Source: Humulus lupulus (Eukaryota > Streptophyta > Magnoliopsida > Rosales > Cannabaceae). Taken from it: a stretch of DNA of 64,000 bases. The position numbers were made by a program, and so were the translations under genes. Where the stretch lies: the NCBI RefSeq assembly GCF_963169125.1, contig NC_084802.1, positions 21,979,107 to 22,043,106 on the forward strand, in the 5' to 3' direction. Under the pieces are notes generated by a model, which had not been told where the DNA came from, searched no databases, and worked only from the letters and a program-made list of their open reading frames with translations. The stretch's first letter is position 1. Every line of letters begins with the position of its first letter. Of this stretch, positions 1 through 11,560 are shown piece by piece.

Positions 1-147
1 TTTTAACCTTCGAACCACTTAAAAAACGTGTTTAGGGTCACCTAGTTCTTCTCACAAAGATTTCATATCTGCGGCGGTTCTACTTTTAAGTACTAATCTC
101 TTTCTCTTCTTCTCTTAATTACCTGTTGCCGAAGAACCGCGTCAACA
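1..147 (+). repeat. 3' end of a Ty3/gypsy-type LTR (left edge cut by window)
   Basis: The first 147 bases match the last part of the solo LTR at 20109-20866. Both contain a block beginning TTTTAACCTT, a TTCTTAATTACCTGTTG-type stretch (TCTCTTAATT here) and a terminus reading GAAGAACCGC followed by TCAACA or GTCAACA. The LTR ends in CA at 147. The next bases, ATTTGGT, recall the start of the leader that follows Tat LTRs, but similarity stops at once. This is therefore the right end of a 5' LTR, or of a damaged solo LTR, whose start lies outside the window. Confidence 0.7.
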
Positions 148-1190
148 ATTTGGTTAACAAAAAAAATAACGAAACTTTAAACTTAAACAAAACTTAATAT
201 ACCAGCCAAGTTCATGGGTTACAAAAAAAGTATTTTATTATTTCATATTTTAAAGTTACTAGATGTTATTCTAAATTAGCCTATTGTATAGAGCAATTTT
301 AATAGGTTTCTAAATAAACTTATAAGGAAACCAATAGTATCTTAAACATCATAAAATTAGTTGCATTACATTTTTCTATATTATAACTTATTAGTTTCTT
401 AAATAAACTTGAAGGTTACCAAAATGTTTCTTAAATAATAAGATATCATAATATACCCTAAAAATAACTAATTGATATATTAAGATGTCCACAAATAAGT
501 TTTGGAGGTAACCAAAAGGAATTTGAAATAAGCTTGAAGGTTACCAAATGTATTTTAAATAATAAGATACCATAAAATAATCTAAAAATAACTAATTGGT
601 ATGTTAAGATGTCTACAAATAAATTTTGGAAGTAACCAAAATGTTAAGATACCATAATATAACCTAAAAATAAATAATTGGTATATTAAGATATCCACAA
701 ATAATTTTCGGAGGTAACTAAAAGATATTTTAAATAATATGATCTAAAAATAATTTTTTTTTATAAAAAGTAACCAATCGGTATCTTATCAATATCGTAA
801 GTAACCAAAATGTAACTTTTACGACTTAGGAAAACACACAAATTTTGGGAATTGGTATTTTCCAATTTTTTTCAAATTCTGGGATACTATGCTGACGTGG
901 CATGATATATGTGTAAACAAGTTTTTTTAACATACTTTTGGAATTAATTTACATTATATGTACATGTCCCTTTTATCAAATACATTATGACCTTGGTTGG
1001 CTAAGGATTGGGCTTCTCAAAAAGCATTTTCTTAAAAACCTACAAAGATTAGCTTCTCTTCAAAGTGCTTTTTAAAGTAAATAATCAAAGCACATGGACA
1101 TACAATTAAATCTTAAAATGATTTTTAAGCTTTAAAAGCCCAAAAATGTCTTTTAGAAACTGAGTCAACTAAGACCTATATACTTTTTTC
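148..1190. repeat. AT-rich spacer with a degenerate ~120-bp tandem repeat
   Basis: No gene is visible. Between about 400 and 745 a unit of roughly 95-124 bp repeats about three times. Its landmarks are AAACTTGAAGGTTACCAAA, a run like AATAATAAGATA(T/C)CATAA, CTAAAAATAACTAATTG, and CCACAAATAA followed by TTTTGGAGGTAACCAAA. The copies differ by point changes and short indels, so the array is old. The remainder is AT-rich with no recognisable element. Confidence 0.55.
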
Positions 1191-1361
1191 TTAAAATTTA
1201 AGTGGGATCAACTGTCCCCATTCAACATAGTATCCCTCTGTCCCTGCCTAAAAATACATAATTTTTGGCATACATTGAAATATGTTATGCTTGTCAGTTT
1301 TATCTCCATTGTCTCTCTCTACTATCTTGTTCTCATTCACGCATATATTCTCTAACCTTCA

Positions 1362-1374
1362 TGGTATCAAAGCC
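1362..1374 (+). other. Primer-binding site of a Copia remnant
   Basis: TGGTATCAAAGCC closely matches the plant retrotransposon primer-binding site complementary to initiator tRNA-Met (usual form TGGTATCAGAGC). It lies about 85 bp upstream of a Copia-type gag start, so the sequence just before it (ending ...CCTTCA) is probably the end of a Copia 5' LTR. The start of that LTR could not be located. Confidence 0.55.
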
Positions 1375-1457
1375 ATGGGCTCTTCTTTGATCTTCTGCTT
1401 CTTTTCTCTTCCACTACAACATGTTCACACGCCTTAAATCATGCTTTACCAATAAAG

Positions 1458-1658
1458 GTGGATCGTTCTAAATCCTTGTCTTGGAAGGCACAAATGGAGA
1501 ATGTGATACTTGCTAATGGGTTGGAAGACTTCCTCGTTGGTATTGCTGTTCAACCACCTCAAATGCTTGAAGGAACTGTTGGTTTTATCCAGATTTCATC
1601 AAACTGGAGAAGGAAAGATAGGCTAATGAAACAATGTAATTTTTATAATTTTTGGTGA
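1458..1658 (+). pseudogene. Copia retrotransposon gag, N-terminal fragment
   Basis: The translation contains SLSWKAQMENVILANGLEDF and, after a few residues, PPQMLEG. This is the pattern of the N-terminal part of plant Ty1/copia Gag (UBN2/DUF4219-like: a W-x-x-Q motif, then a GLEDFL-type helix). The frame opens at a GTG codon, so the true start is upstream or lost. The protein runs about 55 codons before the sequence turns AT-rich and non-coding. Gag would package the element RNA into virus-like particles, but this copy cannot do so. No protease, integrase or RT follows. Confidence 0.6.
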
Positions 1659-1659
1659 A

Positions 1660-2941
1660 ATTGTGTTACTTCTATATTGGGCTCTTCATCTAGTATAAAA
1701 AAAAATTCACAAAAATATCTAAGGTTTTAAAAAAAAATATACTAAAAAATTACAAAAATAAGGAGTGATATAACCGTAAATACGAAGGGTTTTTTTTTTT
1801 AAGACAAAGTTTACAAATTTCTAACAATTCAGTCTTTTTGTAACCAAAGTTTACAAATTTGTAATTAAAATTTACAAGTTTGTAACCAAATATTACAATT
1901 TTGTAAACAACATTTACAGACTAAATAGAAAATTGTAATAGATGATTACAGAACCGGAATAAATTGTTATCCGTAGTTTCATAAAATTTCGTATTTTTCA
2001 TTTTTTTTAAAAAAAATTACAGTGCTAGGTGTAATTTTTTCTAAAAAAAATGACAAACCATGCCCAAAACCCGAAATCCAACTCTACCTACCCAAGCCCG
2101 ACCTAAAACTCAAACTTGTGTTAAATTCATATTTTATCAGACGAAGAGCTTCGATACCTCTTTGCAACTCGAGTCTAAACACATAAAAATCCCAAAATCT
2201 CAACTCTTGTACACACCCTCAATCATTACTACAAAAAATTGGGAGGATAACTTTTTTAAAATAGTTTTCAACATTTATCATTTATTTTTCAATATGATCA
2301 TCAAGCACAAGCCACAAATAAATACTTTTCAATATTTATCACCTTATTTTTAAAATGATGAGTCACTTTTCAATATAAGCCCCTCTCAATTTTTTTAAAG
2401 AAATTATTTTTTATTAATTATATATAATACTTTTAATATTACTTAACAGAAATTAAGAATTTCTTTTAAAGATCCATCTAAAACTATAAAATTGAAATTA
2501 GCTCTTTCATATAAAAGTCTGACCATGTCCCTGAATATGATCTTCTAAAATACATTAAGTTTATTTATTATTTTGTAATTAAATTGTGTATAATGTGTAA
2601 TTTTATTTAGTTCTATATTCATGTACAGGTGTAATCTATAGCACCATATATAGGAAAAAGTGGCCTTCTCAATATTCTGAAAGCCAATTAAGATCATGTG
2701 CGATTGTACACAACTTTGTCTCTACGATTAACAAAAAAACACAGATTCAAAAGAAGACAAAAACATATCACTATTATAATTATATAATGGTATAGTTTAA
2801 TATTAATAATCATCTAATAATGAAACCTTGATGTTAGTAATAATACATGCACGGCCACTAAAAACATATATAGGGCCTTTATGATAGATAAGTTTTTCAC
2901 TATGTCTTGAAAGATAAATGAAATATCTATTAATATGTTAA
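1660..2941. other. AT-rich non-coding spacer
   Basis: No supported gene. About 1806-1912 contains several short, loosely repeated, near-palindromic units of the form TTTACAAATTTGTAA. The short open frame at 2060-2353 has no recognisable motif and is read as chance. Confidence 0.4.
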
Positions 2942-3391
2942 TCAGACATTGTCCATTACAAGAAAATAACATTCATAGAGCAAAATCAACCAACATAAGC
3001 ATACTGAGTCGTTTACAATAATCAATAGAAAGAAAACTCTAACAGACACTTCAACTAAATGTCTAATTAGCCATAAGTATTCAAGCTTCCAACGAGTGCG
3101 AAGCAAAATAGTTTTCCTTTTTAAATGGGCATATGATAGATCAATCCCACCAATGACCATCAACCAATAATCTTTAAATAGAAGATAGGAGATAACAACT
3201 TCATTATGCAAACTAGGAATAAGGAAAATAGAACAACGACCAACCATGCTCATAAGCCCCGACACTAGATATTGGAATGCCACGTAACACGTGGCCAATA
3301 GAGATTGAGGAATCCCCAAGGAGAGAAAAATTGAGACCCTTAAAGAAGCGATTTGTGGAGATCGAAGAACCACCAACCACCAACCACCCAA
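2942..3391 (-). other. Unassigned 149-codon open frame
   Basis: An open minus-strand frame encodes a hydrophobic, tryptophan-rich peptide with no family I recognise. The plus strand of the same stretch reads like low-complexity, decayed element sequence (repeats of CCACCAACCACCAACCACC around 3370-3390). I see no promoter, introns or conserved motif. It may be decayed LINE or other mobile-element sequence. The following 3392-3979 also holds nothing I can identify. Confidence 0.15.
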
Positions 3392-4138
3392 TAGGAATTC
3401 AAACCATCATCCCATGCCATTATAACTACTAACCCCACTAATCTAGCAGGTTGGTGGTTGAAACCTACCATTATTTTGAAATTTAAACAAAACAAAGCCA
3501 ACAAAACTAGGCAAAAAAATAACACAACTAAAATAAAAATCAACCACCAAGCAAGTGTAGTTTCATATCTACTATCTCTCGTCCACCTCTACGGAATTAT
3601 CCCAAAGCAAAGGTCCCAAACCCATAATCTGGCCTTAACTGAACAGATCATCCCGACAACGGAAACACCCACACAAAACCAAAATTCTAGCATCGTCAAC
3701 CTTCGAAAAGAGAAAATCTTGTCCTCAATGAAACACAAGAAGTAGAAGATCTAAACCAGCCACCTTCCATGCTCAACCTCACCAACCCAATTTTCAAAGA
3801 TATCCTCTTGACTAGGCATTACCAGACGTACGAACGACATCGACACCCCTGGCCAAGAAGAAAAGATGAAGAAAAAATGAAACTCAAAAAGTCCTAGTAG
3901 AGAAAAAAGGAAAACCTGAAATGTTATTCTTAATTGTCATCTTTTTTAACTTTTCACTATTTCTTACAATCCACATATATCTCTTCTATATAAAAAGTGT
4001 GTAGATAGCGAAAATTCTTGGTTTTAACGGTTTTTATTTCCGTTAATTTTAATGGAATATTTTTACATTTAACAAAATATTCTTATATTTAACGGTATAT
4101 TGTAAACATAACTTAAACTTAAATAAATAAATAATTAA

Positions 4139-4544
4139 ACAAATTAAAATAAGATATTTTTGAGATAATTTACAATGATAATTATTTAAGAATAATAAAA
4201 CCATATATTTTATAACTTAAATAAAATTTAATTAAACTTAAACTTAATATTATATTAAACATATAATATATAATCTTTTATTGTCACTGCCGAATTCAAA
4301 AACTAGAACAAACATAAACTTAAACAAAAATTAATTAATTAATTAATTAAAATAGGATACTTTTAAGATACTTTATGATAATTTAAATAATTAAATCATA
4401 TTTATTTAAAAATTAAATTAAATTAATAAATAAACAAATTAAAATAAGATATTTTTTAGATAATTTACAATGATAATTATTTAAAAATAATAAAACCATA
4501 TATTTTATAACTTAAATAAAATTTAATTAAACTTAAACTTAATA
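4139..4544. repeat. 295-bp direct duplication inside Helitron H1
   Basis: ACAAATTAAAATAAGATATT begins at 4139 and again at 4434, followed in both cases by the same ~110 bp ending AAACTTAAACTTAATA. The second copy is interrupted by element 1 at 4545 and resumes at 17409 (TTATATTAAACATATAAT). The first copy shows the uninterrupted target sequence, which makes it possible to reconstruct what element 1 did on insertion. Confidence 0.75.
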
Positions 4545-5359
4545 CAGATTTCAAGACCATATATTATGACCTCGAAAGCTGGACTCGTCAAGTATGAGCT
4601 CGAGATATATGAAATACATGTTTATGGTCCAGTTGTAAAACCTCCGAAGTAAGATGGCAATCTCGAAGACACGTAACCTCGAGATTCTTTCTAGGCTAGA
4701 AAGGGCATAGCATTGGGATACATCCGTCATCGAGTGCCTCTAGATTGAGTAGTTCGAGCTTAAAGGTTGCAAGCTCGAAATGTGACAGCCTCGATGGTAT
4801 TTATCTGTCCCGAGCAGGTCTTGGAATAAAATGGCCAGTTCGTAACATGCCTGTAAACCTTGACTGACATGATGCTGGTTGCTGACTTCGGAGATTCGAT
4901 GAGTCATCTGATATAATGAATTCTGTACGTTTAAATATATTTATTGTTGTAACATCCAAACTTTAAAGGGATATTAATAAGTTTGTTATCCGTTTCTGGG
5001 TCTTCAGGGGACGTTTCCTTGTATATGGGAGTTACAGTATTTAATGTAATTACTTAAATTTATATGCAGAGTATCTTCCCGAAATATGCGGGAATGAACT
5101 CTGTAACCTCTCTATAAATAGAGAGGTAATGATCACTTGTAAAAGGACACTGGAGATCTTGAGAGAAAAACTCTGGGTAATTCATCTCTGAAGGATTTCC
5201 AGAAAACTCCAAGTCTTAATAACATAGACTCGTGGACTAGGTAGATTTAACTGCTGAACCACATAAAAACCTTATTATTCCACTATATTATTCATTTGCG
5301 CCATTGTTCATATTGTTTAATTGCTCTACGATTTAAGTTGACGAAAAGCGGCGTCAATA
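4545..5359 (+). repeat. 5' LTR of element 1 (5'-truncated)
   Basis: About 815 bp matching the 3' LTR at 16585-17408. It starts at CAGATTTCAAGACC, whereas the 3' LTR starts TGTTACACCCAGATTTCG, so nine terminal bases are missing. The end reads GGCGTCAATA against GGCGTCAACA in the other copy. It contains the TATA box at 5113 and the block GACTCGTGGACTAGG...GAACCAC shared with the LTRs of elements 2 and 3 and the solo LTR at 21716. Confidence 0.88.
5113..5120 (+). promoter_or_regulatory. LTR TATA box (element 1, 5' LTR)
   Basis: TATAAATA sits in CTCTATAAATAGAGAGG and is the likely pol II core promoter of the element. The same box occurs in the 3' LTR at 17162-17169 and in the solo LTR at 22158-22165. 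Confidence 0.7.
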
Positions 5360-5380
5360 GTTTGGTGCTTTCATTGAGAG
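5360..5380 (+). other. Post-LTR primer-binding/leader block (element 1)
   Basis: Directly after the LTR is GTTTGGTGCTTTCATTGAG. The same block follows the LTR of element 4 at about 30453. It occupies the primer-binding position, but I could not assign the tRNA. Confidence 0.5.
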
Positions 5381-5435
5381 CATTAAGCAATACGAATCTG
5401 AGTCTAGTCATTCGAAGAACCCTCCCTAATCTGTT

Positions 5436-7650
5436 ATGGCCGCAAATGATCCTAATATTCCTGAAGAAGAAGCTAGCTATCTGCAGTGCCCTGGGAAACA
5501 GGCGATGATGAATCCGGACCCATAGGAGAGAAGTAAATCCTCTGACTCTCGAGGACCTCCTGCCCCACCGACCCCCAGGGACGACGAGGACATATATTAT
5601 AACCCTGAGCGATATGTCCCCATTGTGGAACTCGAAAACTGTCAGTTGAGAAAGCAGTTGGCGGAGGCCAAGAAGCGTAACGTGGAGCTGGCTAAATTGG
5701 TTGCAGAGGCGTAGGCGGCTCAGCCCCCACCTCCGCCTGAGGTCCAAGCCCCACCTCCGTGGGATGTTCATGTTCCTCCCCGCAGGCCTTGTGGGCGACC
5801 TAGTAAAAATGCTGCCACACGAAGAACGGAGCAACCTCTGCTACCGACAGAACAACCTGCTCCCTTGAGGCCCCGAAGAAACACCCGGGCTAGAGCTCCT
5901 ATTAACTCGATTGTTGAGTTGCCAGCCGAAACTGGGAATAACCGAGCCCCCGCAGTGGCTCAGACTCAGAATCCTGGTAATGCGCAAAATGTTCCCGAGC
6001 CAGCATAGGCAAACTCGGGACCTTCCAGACCCTGAAATGGGTGGTAGCGACCATCACCCATACGGCACCCTCCGTCGCCGATAAGATATCCCTCACCACC
6101 TCAGAGAAACACACAACTGACTTAGGGTGATAGGGAAAGGCGGGCTGGACAGAAACAGGTGAATGGAGAAATAGCTAGAGAACGGAGAGGCGCCCAGCCT
6201 ATGAGAAGCCAAATGTCTCGGTCTCACACTATAGAGACGAGAAAACCTGAAAGGAACCCATCTCGAAACAACCATGCCTCGAGCATCGCCAGCGAAAGCT
6301 CAGGGGACACCAAATAAGTCAGTATGTATGACCAAGGATGCAGAAATACTGGGAACCAAAGGGACCACCCAGACTTACGGGAACACCTGAATCAGAATCG
6401 GGGTAGCGGTAACCCCTCGACCCTAGACCTGAGAGATCGCCTAAATGGGCACAAGGATCCTAGGCGAAGGCGCGAACCTGGAATTGTGATTAACGATAAC
6501 CAATTTTAGGTTAGACCCCCCATGGATCCAGTCCAAGAGAGAATTGATCAACTGGAAAGAGCATTTAGGCTATTGCAGAATGAGCGAGGTCGGGATCAAG
6601 ACGAAGATTCTGATGAGGAACTCGAACCGTTTTATCCCCATATTTCCAGCACTCCGTTTCCTCAAGGGTTTCGGATTCCTCATGTCCCACCATATGAAGG
6701 GAAATCCGACCCATACAATCACTTAAGTACGTTTAATACTATTATGAGAGCAAGTAATGTGGGCTACGAGCTTAGATGCATGCTGTTTCCAGCTTTGCTT
6801 ATAGGACCAGCAAAAAACTGGTTCGAAAAATATAAGAGGCATTCAATTACTTCTTGGGATCAGTTGTCGAGAGATTTCAAGAAGTAATTTAGAGTCATGA
6901 TCGGAATAAGGCCCGAGGCGTATGCCTTGACCAATGTCTGGCAAAAACCAAATGAAACGTTGAAGAGCTACCTTACAAGATTCAATCTGAAAGTCGCCCG
7001 AGCTCATGATGTAGACGACAGTGGCCATTTAATGGTCGTCCGAGCTGAGGTAATGTCGGGAAGTCCCTTATGGGAATATATGCAGAGGAAGCCTGTGAGT
7101 TCCATAACCAAGTTTAATCGACGAGCTCAGAGGTTTGTCAATGTAGAGGAGGTGAGGTCAACGCTGATTATGGCCTCTCAGCCCATAACTACAACAACAT
7201 ACTTAAACTCTGCCTCGACCTTGGCAGACCCATCAGCCTCGAAACCCCCTGCAGAAAACCCTTCCAAAAGAAAGAAGAATGAAGGAAGTAACCCTGAGGC
7301 GGAAGGGGGAAAGAAGAAGAAAAGGGAAAGGTATTTCTCCGTGTATAAGGTGTACATCGAGCTCAACGTGTCTCGGGAGAATATTTACCTGGCTAATGAA
7401 AACCAGGTCCCTTTCAGACGTCCAGACCCCATGAGAAGCCAAAAATCCAAAAGAGACTCTAGTAAATATTGTAGATTTCATAGAGATACTTGACACACTA
7501 CTGATGAATGCAGGCAGCTGAAGGACGAGATCGAAGGTCTGATCTCAAGAGGATACTTCAGGTAGTATGTAAGGAACCATAACAATAATCAGGCTTCTAC
7601 CAACCAGAGGACAACTGCGCTACCGCCTGCCTAAAACAGCAATCCCTGAG
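5436..7650 (+). pseudogene. gag of element 1 (Tat lineage), stop-ridden
   Basis: One frame can be followed from an ATG at 5436 (MAANDPNIPEEEA) through a charged, proline- and arginine-rich region with an early coiled-coil piece. It continues into the retrotransposon Gag core at about 6522-7150: MDPVQERIDQLER, VPPYEGKSDPYNHL, AKNWFEKYKRHSITSWDQL, then NETLKSYLTRFN. A C-terminal module KYCRFHRDT...CRQLKDEIEGLI (about 7466-7555) resembles the reduced zinc-knuckle-like end of Tat Gag. Many in-frame stops interrupt it (for example before 6522, after 6887 and at 7494), so it is non-functional. Gag would form the particle in which the RNA is reverse transcribed. Confidence 0.8.
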
Positions 7651-10600
7651 CAAGGGAAGATGAGAGACCCCCTCCGATTGATGGAGAAGATGTAATAACC
7701 ATCTCGGGTGGGCCTCATCTTGTAGGATCGGACAAGAACGCCCAAAAGCAATACGTGAATGAGCTAAAAACTGGCGACGAGTCCCCTTATGAACCCAAAC
7801 CCAGAGCTCCAAAATACCAAAAGGTTGAATCTCAACCTATAACCTTTACTGAGGACGATGCGTCCCATGTCCAGTTTCCTCACAACGACCCACTGGTCAT
7901 CACTCTTTAGCTCGTGAACAAGAGGGTTCATCGAGTTCTTATTGATAATGGGAGCTCAGTGAACATCCTCTATAAGGCCACCTTAGAAAACATGGGACTC
8001 GTGCTTCATGACCTAAAGGCTTGTGCAACGACGTTGTACGACTTTTCAGAATAAGGGATTGCTTGTATGGGGTCCATCGAGCTCCCTGTGACCCTGGGAG
8101 ACTTCCCAGTCTCAACAACCAAGATGATGGAATTCGTAGTAGTGGACATGCCATCGGCCTACAACGTGCTTCTCGGGAGACCTGCCCTAGTAGGGCTGGG
8201 GTCAGTCTCATTTATGAGGCATTTGGCCATCAAGTTCCCAAATTCTAGTGGCATCAGGACACTGAAGGGAGACCAGCTAGCAGGAAGGGAATGATATAAC
8301 ATTTCCATTAGAGGAAAGAAGCAGACGAGTGCACAAACACTCGTCATAATTTAGAATAAGGACGGGGTAGTCTTCGAAATAGACGAAGAAATCGATCCAA
8401 GAATAGAGGAAAGAGCTGACCTCGAACTGTTGGAAGAGCTCGAAGAGGTCAGGCTCGAGGAAGCAGACCCCCCGAAAACAATAAAGGTGGGGAAAAACCT
8501 TCCTGAAGAAACGATATAACAAGTAATTTGATTTTTGAAAAAGAACCAGGATGTTTTCGCATGGTCGCATTCGGACATGATAGGGATAAGTCCGAATGTA
8601 GTGAGCCACGCATTGAATATCGACAAAAGCTTCCCTCCGAAGCAGCAAAAGCGAAGACTACTGGATGACAACAGGAAGAAGGCCCTAAAAGAGGAATTCG
8701 ACAGGTTGAAAGCAAACTGATTCATCTGGGATGCCTTTTACCCCAATTGGGTAGCCAACCCGGTGCTGGTCCCGAAGCCTAATGGGACATGGCGAACCTG
8801 TATCGATTACTCGGACCTTAATAAGGCCTGTCCTAAGGACTGCTTCCCCTTACCTCGGATCGACTAGCCCGTAGATGCCACGGCAGGGCATGGACTTATG
8901 TCAGTCATGGATGCCTATTCTGGATATAACTAGATTTCCATGCATGCCCCTAACCAAGAGCATACAGGCTTTGTAACAGATAAAGGGTTGTATTACTACA
9001 ACGTCATGCCATTCAGACTCAAGAATGCTGGAGCCACTTACCAGCGGCTCGTAAACATGATGTTCTTCGAGCAAATAGGTAATAACATGGAAGTTTATGT
9101 TGACGATATGTTAGTTAAATCTCAAGATAACAATAACCATGTGGATGACCTCGAAGAATGCTTCGCCGTGTTATGAAGATATAACATGAAGCTCAACCCC
9201 CAGAAGTGCTCTTTCGAGGTATCTTCGGGAAAATTCCTAGGCTTCATTGTAAATGCCCAAGGAATAGAAGCAAATCCAGAAAAGATCCAGGCTCTGATTG
9301 TTATGCCCTCACCTTGAAAGAATAAGGATGTCCAAAGTTTGACTGGCAAGATGGCGGTGCTAAGTAGATTTATCTCGAAATCTACCGACCGTTTTCTTCC
9401 ATTTTTCAACCTTTTGAGGGGAGGCAAGAAATTCGAATGGACGGAGGAGTGCGAGTTAGCTTTTCAGGAGATCAAGAAGCACCTCGCGGAACCCCCCATT
9501 TTGTCAAAACCCATCACGGGAGAAGTTATATACCTATACCTTGCTACGACCGAGCACGCCATTAGCGCGGTACTCGTACGAGAAGAACAGAAAGTGCAAA
9601 GGAATGTATATTATGTCAGTAAAAGGTTACTGGGGGCAGAATCGAGATACCCCTTAATGGAGAAGTTAGCTCAGCCTAATCCACTCATCTCAAAAGGTCC
9701 GACCTTATTTCCAGGTGCACCCCATCCATGTACTGACCGATCAACCACTAAGACAAGTCTTGTCCAAGCCAGAAGCCTCGGGCCGGTTGCTCAAATGGGC
9801 CGTTGAACTCGGGCAGACTTCATAGTGGAATGTACTGGAGTTACCAATAATGAAGTTATAACCCCGGCCCGCGAGCTGTGGAAACTTTATGTTGATGGGT
9901 CTTCTAATGAAAATGGATCAGAAGCAGGTGTAATTTTGATCACCCCAGTAGGAAGTCGATTTCACTCCGCTTTGAGATTTGACTTTGAAGCGTCGAACAA
10001 CGAAGTCGAATACGAGGCTCTACTTGCAGGACTTCGTATAGCCAAGGAACTCAAAGGCCAAGCGATACATTGCTATAGTGACTCCCAGCTGGTGGTTAAT
10101 CAAATTTTAGGGGAGTACCAGGCTCGTGGTATGAGAATGGCTGCATATTTAGAAAAGGAAAGAGCAGCGCTGGAGCATTTCGAGTTCTATACGATAGATT
10201 AGGTCCCCCGAGAACAGAACTCGAATGCAGATGCCTTAGCCAGGCTTGCTACCTCTATCGAGGTCAACGAACTGAATGTCGTACCGATTGAACATCTCAC
10301 GACACCCAGTATTATCGAGCCTGAGTAGGAAGATGTTTGCATGATCAATTCCGATCAAACCTGGATGACTCCGATAGTTGAATACCTTGAGACTGGCATT
10401 CTCCCAGAAGAACAGACCAAGGCTCAAAAACTAATGTATCAGATCCCCAGGTATACCATTATAGATGGAAATCTATATAGAAGAGGATATTCCATGTCGC
10501 TACTCCAATGTGTGGCTCCACCCGAAGCTAAGAAAATCCTAGAGGAAATTCATGAAGGATTATGTGGAGACCATACTGGGGGGCATAGCCAATCCAAGAA

Positions 10601-11560
10601 GATCATACACCAGGGGTACTTCTGGCCTACCATCAAATCAGATTCGTTCAACTACATCATGAAGTGTGACAAGTGCCAACGGTTCGCCACAATCCCTCGA
10701 GCTCCACCCTCCGAGCTAATTATGATGACCTCATAGGCTCATTGCCTACTGGCAAAGGCGGAGTGAAATACGCAGTAGTCGCCGTAGATTACTTCACAAA
10801 GTGGACCGAAGCCAAACCTTTGGTGACCATCACCTCGAAGAAAGTCCTGGACTTCGTAGTAAAGAACATCATATGCCGATATGGGATGCCAAGGAAGATT
10901 GTGTCCGATAACGATACTCAATTCAGCGATCTGTTCACCAACTTTTGTGAAAACAATGGGATAATAAATAGCTTCTCATCTGTGGCCCATCCCCAAGCGA
11001 ATGGCCAGGTCGAAGCTGTGAATAAAACCCTAAAGAGTTCGCTAAAGAAAAAGTTGGAAGAAGCTAAAGGGAAATGGCCCGAAGAATTGCCCCAAGTTCT
11101 ATGGGCATATAGAACCACGACCCGTACTTCAACAGAACATGCCCCATTTTCTCTGGCATACGGTTGCGAGGCTATGTTGCTAATCGAGGTTGAAATTCCC
11201 ACAATTCGAGCCCTCGCTTATGACCAAGCCTCGAACCAATCCCAGCTTGAAGTAAGTCTGGACCTGATTGAAGAAAGAAGGAATGAAGCTCAGCTAAAAA
11301 ATGCTGCATACCAACAGCGAGCTACCCGGTATTTCAACAAAAGAGTTCGAGATAGAAAATTCAGCATAGGAGATCTGGTGCTAAGGTGTGTATTCTTGGC
11401 AACACGGGATCCCATGGCTGGCGTGCTCGGGCCGAATTGGGAAGGACCTTATCAGATCGAAGCAGTCATCCGACCCGGCATTTACAAGTTGGCAAGATTG
11501 AATGGAAGTTTGGTACCGCGAGCATGGAATGGCGAACATCTACGACCTTACTATCAATAG
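7651..11560 (+). pseudogene. Protease-RT-RNaseH-aRNaseH-integrase of element 1, decayed
   Basis: In frame with gag are the protease ([13 protein letters not shown] near 7940, then AYNVLLGRP near 8160) and RT (CIDYSDLNKACPKDCFPLPR near 8800; YVDD near 9100). These are followed by a connection RNase H-like domain and a second archaeal-type RNase H (KLYVDGSSNENGSEAGV near 9880; YSDSQLVVNQ near 10075). The integrase keeps HEGLCGDHTGG...CDKCQ, SDNDTQF and GQVEAVNK, and ends with the GPY-type tail LGPNWEGPYQIEAV and HLRPYYQ. Stops lie at 8865, 8931, 9174 and 9315, there is disruption with deletion near 9665-9825, and a 34-nt deletion near 10727 shifts the frame. It cannot make an active polyprotein. 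Confidence 0.88.

Noticed and set aside
2060..2353. A 97-codon ORF
   Set aside because: AT-rich sequence with low-complexity residues and no conserved motif or gene context.
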